A program made the translations under genes and the position numbers. From Hyalangium gracile (GTDB lineage: Bacteria > Myxococcota > Myxococcia > Myxococcales > Myxococcaceae): a DNA stretch of 64,000 nucleotides. The stretch covers positions 62,001 to 126,000 of the forward strand of contig NZ_JAHXBG010000012.1 in NCBI RefSeq assembly GCF_020103725.1, in the 5' to 3' direction. Under the pieces are notes generated by a model. It saw only the letters and a list, made by a program, of their open reading frames with translations. It was not told the origin of the DNA and did not search any database. Positions 61,501-64,000 of this stretch are shown here, one piece after another. Position 1 is the first letter of the stretch. The number at the start of each line of letters is the position of its first letter.

Positions 61501-64000
61501 ATGTCTCCCTCTCTCGTCGCTGACGCCCTCTACTCCGCCCACAAGTCTCGCGCCACCGGGCAGCTCACGCTCCATGCGGGGGGGAGGCAGTCCCGGCTCT
61601 TCCTGCACGAGGGGAACCTGGTCGGCACGCAGCTGGGGTTCGGCTTCCAGAGCCCGGCGCAGGCGCTGCTGCTGAGCGGTCGGCTGAAGGTGGAGGCGCT
61701 GGACGCGCTCTGGGCTCGGGGTGGGGCGGGCAGGCCGGATGAGGACCTGCTCGAGGAGCTGGGCCTCGAGGAGGGCGCGGTGGCCGAGCTTCAGGTGCTC
61801 GCCCACGTGCGGCGGCTGAGCCAGCTGGCCGAGCGCTCCGCGTTCGAGCCGGGCGAGGTGGAGGAGATGTTCCGGCCCATTGCCGGCGCCCGGGTGATTC
61901 GGGCCGCGCTGGAGCCGGCGGTGGGGGAGGGGCGAGGGGCGAGGGTGTACCGCTGCGCGGATGTGGCGGCGTGCGAGCCGTGGCTCTCGAGCGAGGAGGA
62001 GCGGGCCTTGCTGGGGACGCTGGGGGCCTTCCGGCAGCCGGAGGCGCTGAAGCTGGCTCAGGAGGTGTTGCTGCAGCTGCTCGAGCGCGAGGGGCTCGTC
62101 GAGTCCCTGAGCGTCGAGGAGTGGGAGGCGCGAGAGCGGGCACGGATCGAGGAGGAGGCGCGGCTGGCGGAGGAGGCGCGGCTGGCGGAGGAGCGTCGGC
62201 TGGCCGAAGAGGCCCGGCTGGCGGAAGAGGCTCGACTGGCGGAAGAGGCTCGACTGGCCGAGGAGCGACGGCTGGCGGAAGAGGCGCGCTTGGCGGAAGA
62301 AGCGCGTCTGGCCGAAGAGGCGCGGCTGGCGGAAGAGGCGCGGCTGGCGGAAGAGGCGCGCAAGGCTGAAGAGGCTCGGCTCGCAGAAGAGCTTCGTCTG
62401 GCCGAGGAGCGTCGGCTGGCGGAAGAGGCGCGCAAGGCTGAAGAGGCTCGTCTGGCCGAGGAGCGTCGGCTGGCGGAAGAGGCTCGGCTGGCCGAAGAGG
62501 CCCGACTGGCTGAAGAGGCCCGACTGGCTGAAGAGGCTCGGCTCGCAGAAGAGCGTCGTTTGGCGGAAGAGGCCCGGCTCGCGGAAGAGGCGCGATTGGC
62601 CGAGGAGGCGCGGCTCGCCGAAGAGGCTCGGCTCGCGGAGGAGAAGCGCCTGGCAGAGGAGGCTCGGCTCGCCGAAGAGGCTCGGCTCGCGGAGGAGAAG
62701 CGCCTGGCGGAGGAGAAGCGCCTGGCGGAGGAGGCGCGGCTGGCGGAAGAGCGTCGTCTCGCGGAAGAGGCGCGATTGGCTGAAGAGCGCCGGCTGGCCG
62801 AAGAAGCTCGTCTGGCGGAGGAGGCGCGGCTCGCTGAAGAGCGGCGCTTGGCCGAAGAGGCCCGGCTGGCGGAAGAGGCTCGGCTGGCGGAAGAGGCGCG
62901 GCTGGCCGAAGAGCGTCGTTTGGCGGAAGAGGCTCGTCTGGCGGAGGAGGCTCGTCGCGCTGAAGAGGCCCGTCTGGAGGAAGAACGCCGGCTGGCGGAA
63001 GAGGCTCGACTGGCCGAAGAGGCGCGGATTGCTGAAGAGAAGCGTCTGGCCGAGGAGGCTCGCCTAGCTGAAGAAGCGCGGCTGGCGGAAGAGGCTCGGC
63101 TCGCGGAGGAGCGTCGTCTGGCCGAAGAGGCCCGGCTGGCGGAAGAGGCTCGCCTCGCGGAGGAGCAGCGTCTGGCTGAAGAGGCCCGACTGGCCGAAGA
63201 GGCCCGCCTGGCTGAAGAGGCCCGATTGGCTGAAGAGGCCCGCCTGGCTGAAGAGGCCCGGTTGGCCGAGGAGCGTCGTCTGGCCGAAGAGGCCCGGCTG
63301 GCTGAAGAGGCCCGTCGAGCCGAGGAGGAGCGTCTGGCTGAAGAGGCCCGGCAGGCTGAAGCGGCTCGCCTGGCTGAGGAGGCGCGACTCGCAGAAGAGA
63401 GGCGCCTTGCGGAAGAAGCGCGTCTGGCCGAGGAGGCTCGTCGCGCTGAAGAGGAGCGCCTGGCTGAAGAGGCCCGTCAAGCCGAGGAGGCCCGTCTCGC
63501 GGAGGAGCGAAGGCTGGCTGAAGAGGCACGACTGGCCGAGGAGGCTCGGCTCGCCGAAGAGGCACGACTGGCCGAGGAGGCTCGGCTAGCTGAGGAGGCC
63601 CGGCTAGCTGAGGAAGCGCGTCGGGCGGAAGAGGTTCGCCTCGAGGAAGAACGTCGGCTGGCGGAAGAGGCTCGGCTGGCTGAAGAGGCTCGCCTCGCGG
63701 AGGAAGCGCGTCGGGCTGAAGAAGCGCGTCTGGCGGAAGAGGCTCGGCTGGCCGAAGAGGCTCGACTGGCTGAAGAGGCCCGGCAGGAGGAAGAGCGTCG
63801 TCTGGCGGAAGAGGCTCGACTGGCTGAAGAAGCGCGGCTGGCCGAAGAGGCGCGGCTGGCCGAAGAGGCTCGCCAGGCCGAGGAGAAGCGTCTGGCGGAA
63901 GAGGCGCGTCAGGCGGAAGAGGCTCGGTTGGCCGAAGAGGCCCGACTGGCAGAAGAGGCTCGACTGGCTGAAGAGGCCCGGCAGGAGGAAGAGCGTCGTC
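61501..64000 (+). CDS. Very long RLAEEA hexad-repeat protein with DUF4388-like N-terminus (partial, 3' end outside window)
   Basis: The frame is open from an ATG at 61501 to the window edge, at least 833 codons. Residues about 1-75 resemble a DUF4388/PATAN-type domain (ALYSAHKSRATGQLTLHAGG, RLFLHEGNLVGTQLG). Residues about 80-214 are a helical region. From residue 215 on, nearly every six residues read R-L-A-E-E-A, about 103 units by 64000. Variant units carry ER, EK, RK, RQ or RR. It should form a very long, highly charged helix. Function unknown; TolA-like and other spacer proteins have similar but shorter repeats. It follows trmL, but there is no sign that it is functionally linked. Confidence 0.85.
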   Translation, partial: MSPSLVADALYSAHKSRATGQLTLHAGGRQSRLFLHEGNLVGTQLGFGFQSPAQALLLSGRLKVEALDALWARGGAGRPDEDLLEELGLEEGAVAELQVLAHVRRLSQLAERSAFEPGEVEEMFRPIAGARVIRAALEPAVGEGRGARVYRCADVAACEPWLSSEEERALLGTLGAFRQPEALKLAQEVLLQLLEREGLVESLSVEEWEARERARIEEEARLAEEARLAEERRLAEEARLAEEARLAEEARLAEERRLAEEARLAEEARLAEEARLAEEARLAEEARKAEEARLAEELRLAEERRLAEEARKAEEARLAEERRLAEEARLAEEARLAEEARLAEEARLAEERRLAEEARLAEEARLAEEARLAEEARLAEEKRLAEEARLAEEARLAEEKRLAEEKRLAEEARLAEERRLAEEARLAEERRLAEEARLAEEARLAEERRLAEEARLAEEARLAEEARLAEERRLAEEARLAEEARRAEEARLEEERRLAEEARLAEEARIAEEKRLAEEARLAEEARLAEEARLAEERRLAEEARLAEEARLAEEQRLAEEARLAEEARLAEEARLAEEARLAEEARLAEERRLAEEARLAEEARRAEEERLAEEARQAEAARLAEEARLAEERRLAEEARLAEEARRAEEERLAEEARQAEEARLAEERRLAEEARLAEEARLAEEARLAEEARLAEEARLAEEARRAEEVRLEEERRLAEEARLAEEARLAEEARRAEEARLAEEARLAEEARLAEEARQEEERRLAEEARLAEEARLAEEARLAEEARQAEEKRLAEEARQAEEARLAEEARLAEEARLAEEARQEEERR
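62143..64000 (+). repeat. 18-base-period tandem repeat encoding RLAEEA hexads
   Basis: About 103 units of 18 bases without a phase break inside the window. The DNA units differ mainly at third codon positions (GAAGAG, GAGGAG and similar), so the array is old or under selection for protein sequence. The opposite strand also stays open for 2 kb, as an artefact of the composition. Confidence 0.9.

Noticed and set aside
61565-63565. 666-codon minus-strand frame rich in Pro, Leu and Arg
   Set aside because: Shadow of the RLAEEA array; the 18-base repeat keeps all frames open.
62143-64000. Regular repeats considered as a CRISPR array
   Set aside because: No spacers; the units are contiguous 18-base coding repeats.

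Overview
The window is a contiguous piece of a very GC-rich bacterial chromosome, densely packed with genes on both strands. The gene set points to a myxobacterium, probably of the Cystobacter/Archangium/Hyalangium group. Evidence for this is a tandem-FHA protein with TPR-like tail, a rhomboid-TPR fusion, many lipoproteins and outer-membrane barrels of unknown function, a double-domain KaiC-like ATPase, Cys-rich and RCC1-repeat lipoproteins, and a huge RLAEEA-repeat protein. The taxonomic placement is inference from gene content and composition. No rRNA, tRNA, CRISPR array, phage, integrase or transposase was seen. It reads as ordinary core/accessory chromosome.

Layout. 1-8.3 kb: an FHA protein (cut by the window edge) divergent from a rhomboid protease, then a LolA-like/outer-membrane barrel pair, then two tandem related barrel-like proteins. 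8.5-15.6 kb: an ArnT-type membrane glycosyltransferase coupled to an ABC-2 exporter, an SPFH/SHOCT protein, AlkB, and the peptidoglycan transglycosylase MtgA. 15.6-19 kb (minus strand): a secreted alpha-amylase and a KaiC-like ATPase followed by a single-domain response regulator. 19-28.5 kb: a 14-repeat RCC1 lipoprotein, a zinc metallopeptidase lipoprotein, the epmA-plsC-ppa run, a TonB-like protein and a nicotinate phosphoribosyltransferase.

28.5-42 kb: a fused membrane/spermidine-synthase-like/TPR protein, a nicotinamidase-like enzyme, a coupled minus-strand run (YkgJ, Cys-rich lipoprotein, glycerate kinase), RlmI, small membrane proteins (DUF1499, FxsA), a serine hydrolase, and an ECF sigma factor with its zinc-finger/FecR partner. 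42-54 kb: a Cys-rich lipoprotein, a HEWGH metalloprotease with a partner lipoprotein, a second RlmI/K-like methyltransferase, UdgX, the sulfur-amino-acid genes (cystathionine gamma-synthase/lyase and cystathionine beta-synthase, with a glutaredoxin and a histone-H1-tail-like protein between them), an AmgK-like kinase with a MurU-like nucleotidyltransferase, and an XRE regulator. 54-64 kb: a Gld-type ABC operon (ATPase, permease, GldG, DUF4340), a PP2C phosphatase, DUF192, TrmL, and the RLAEEA-repeat protein running off the right edge.

The most unusual non-coding feature is a family of six near-palindromic elements at five intergenic loci (about 3.5, 6.0, 28.6, 42.8 and 52.9 kb). They share complementary arms and an invariant CTTGT loop, and every one lies just downstream of a gene, three of the five loci being between convergent genes. 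Together with the giant hexad-repeat protein and the KaiC-like ATPase with altered phosphosites, these are the points most worth following up.
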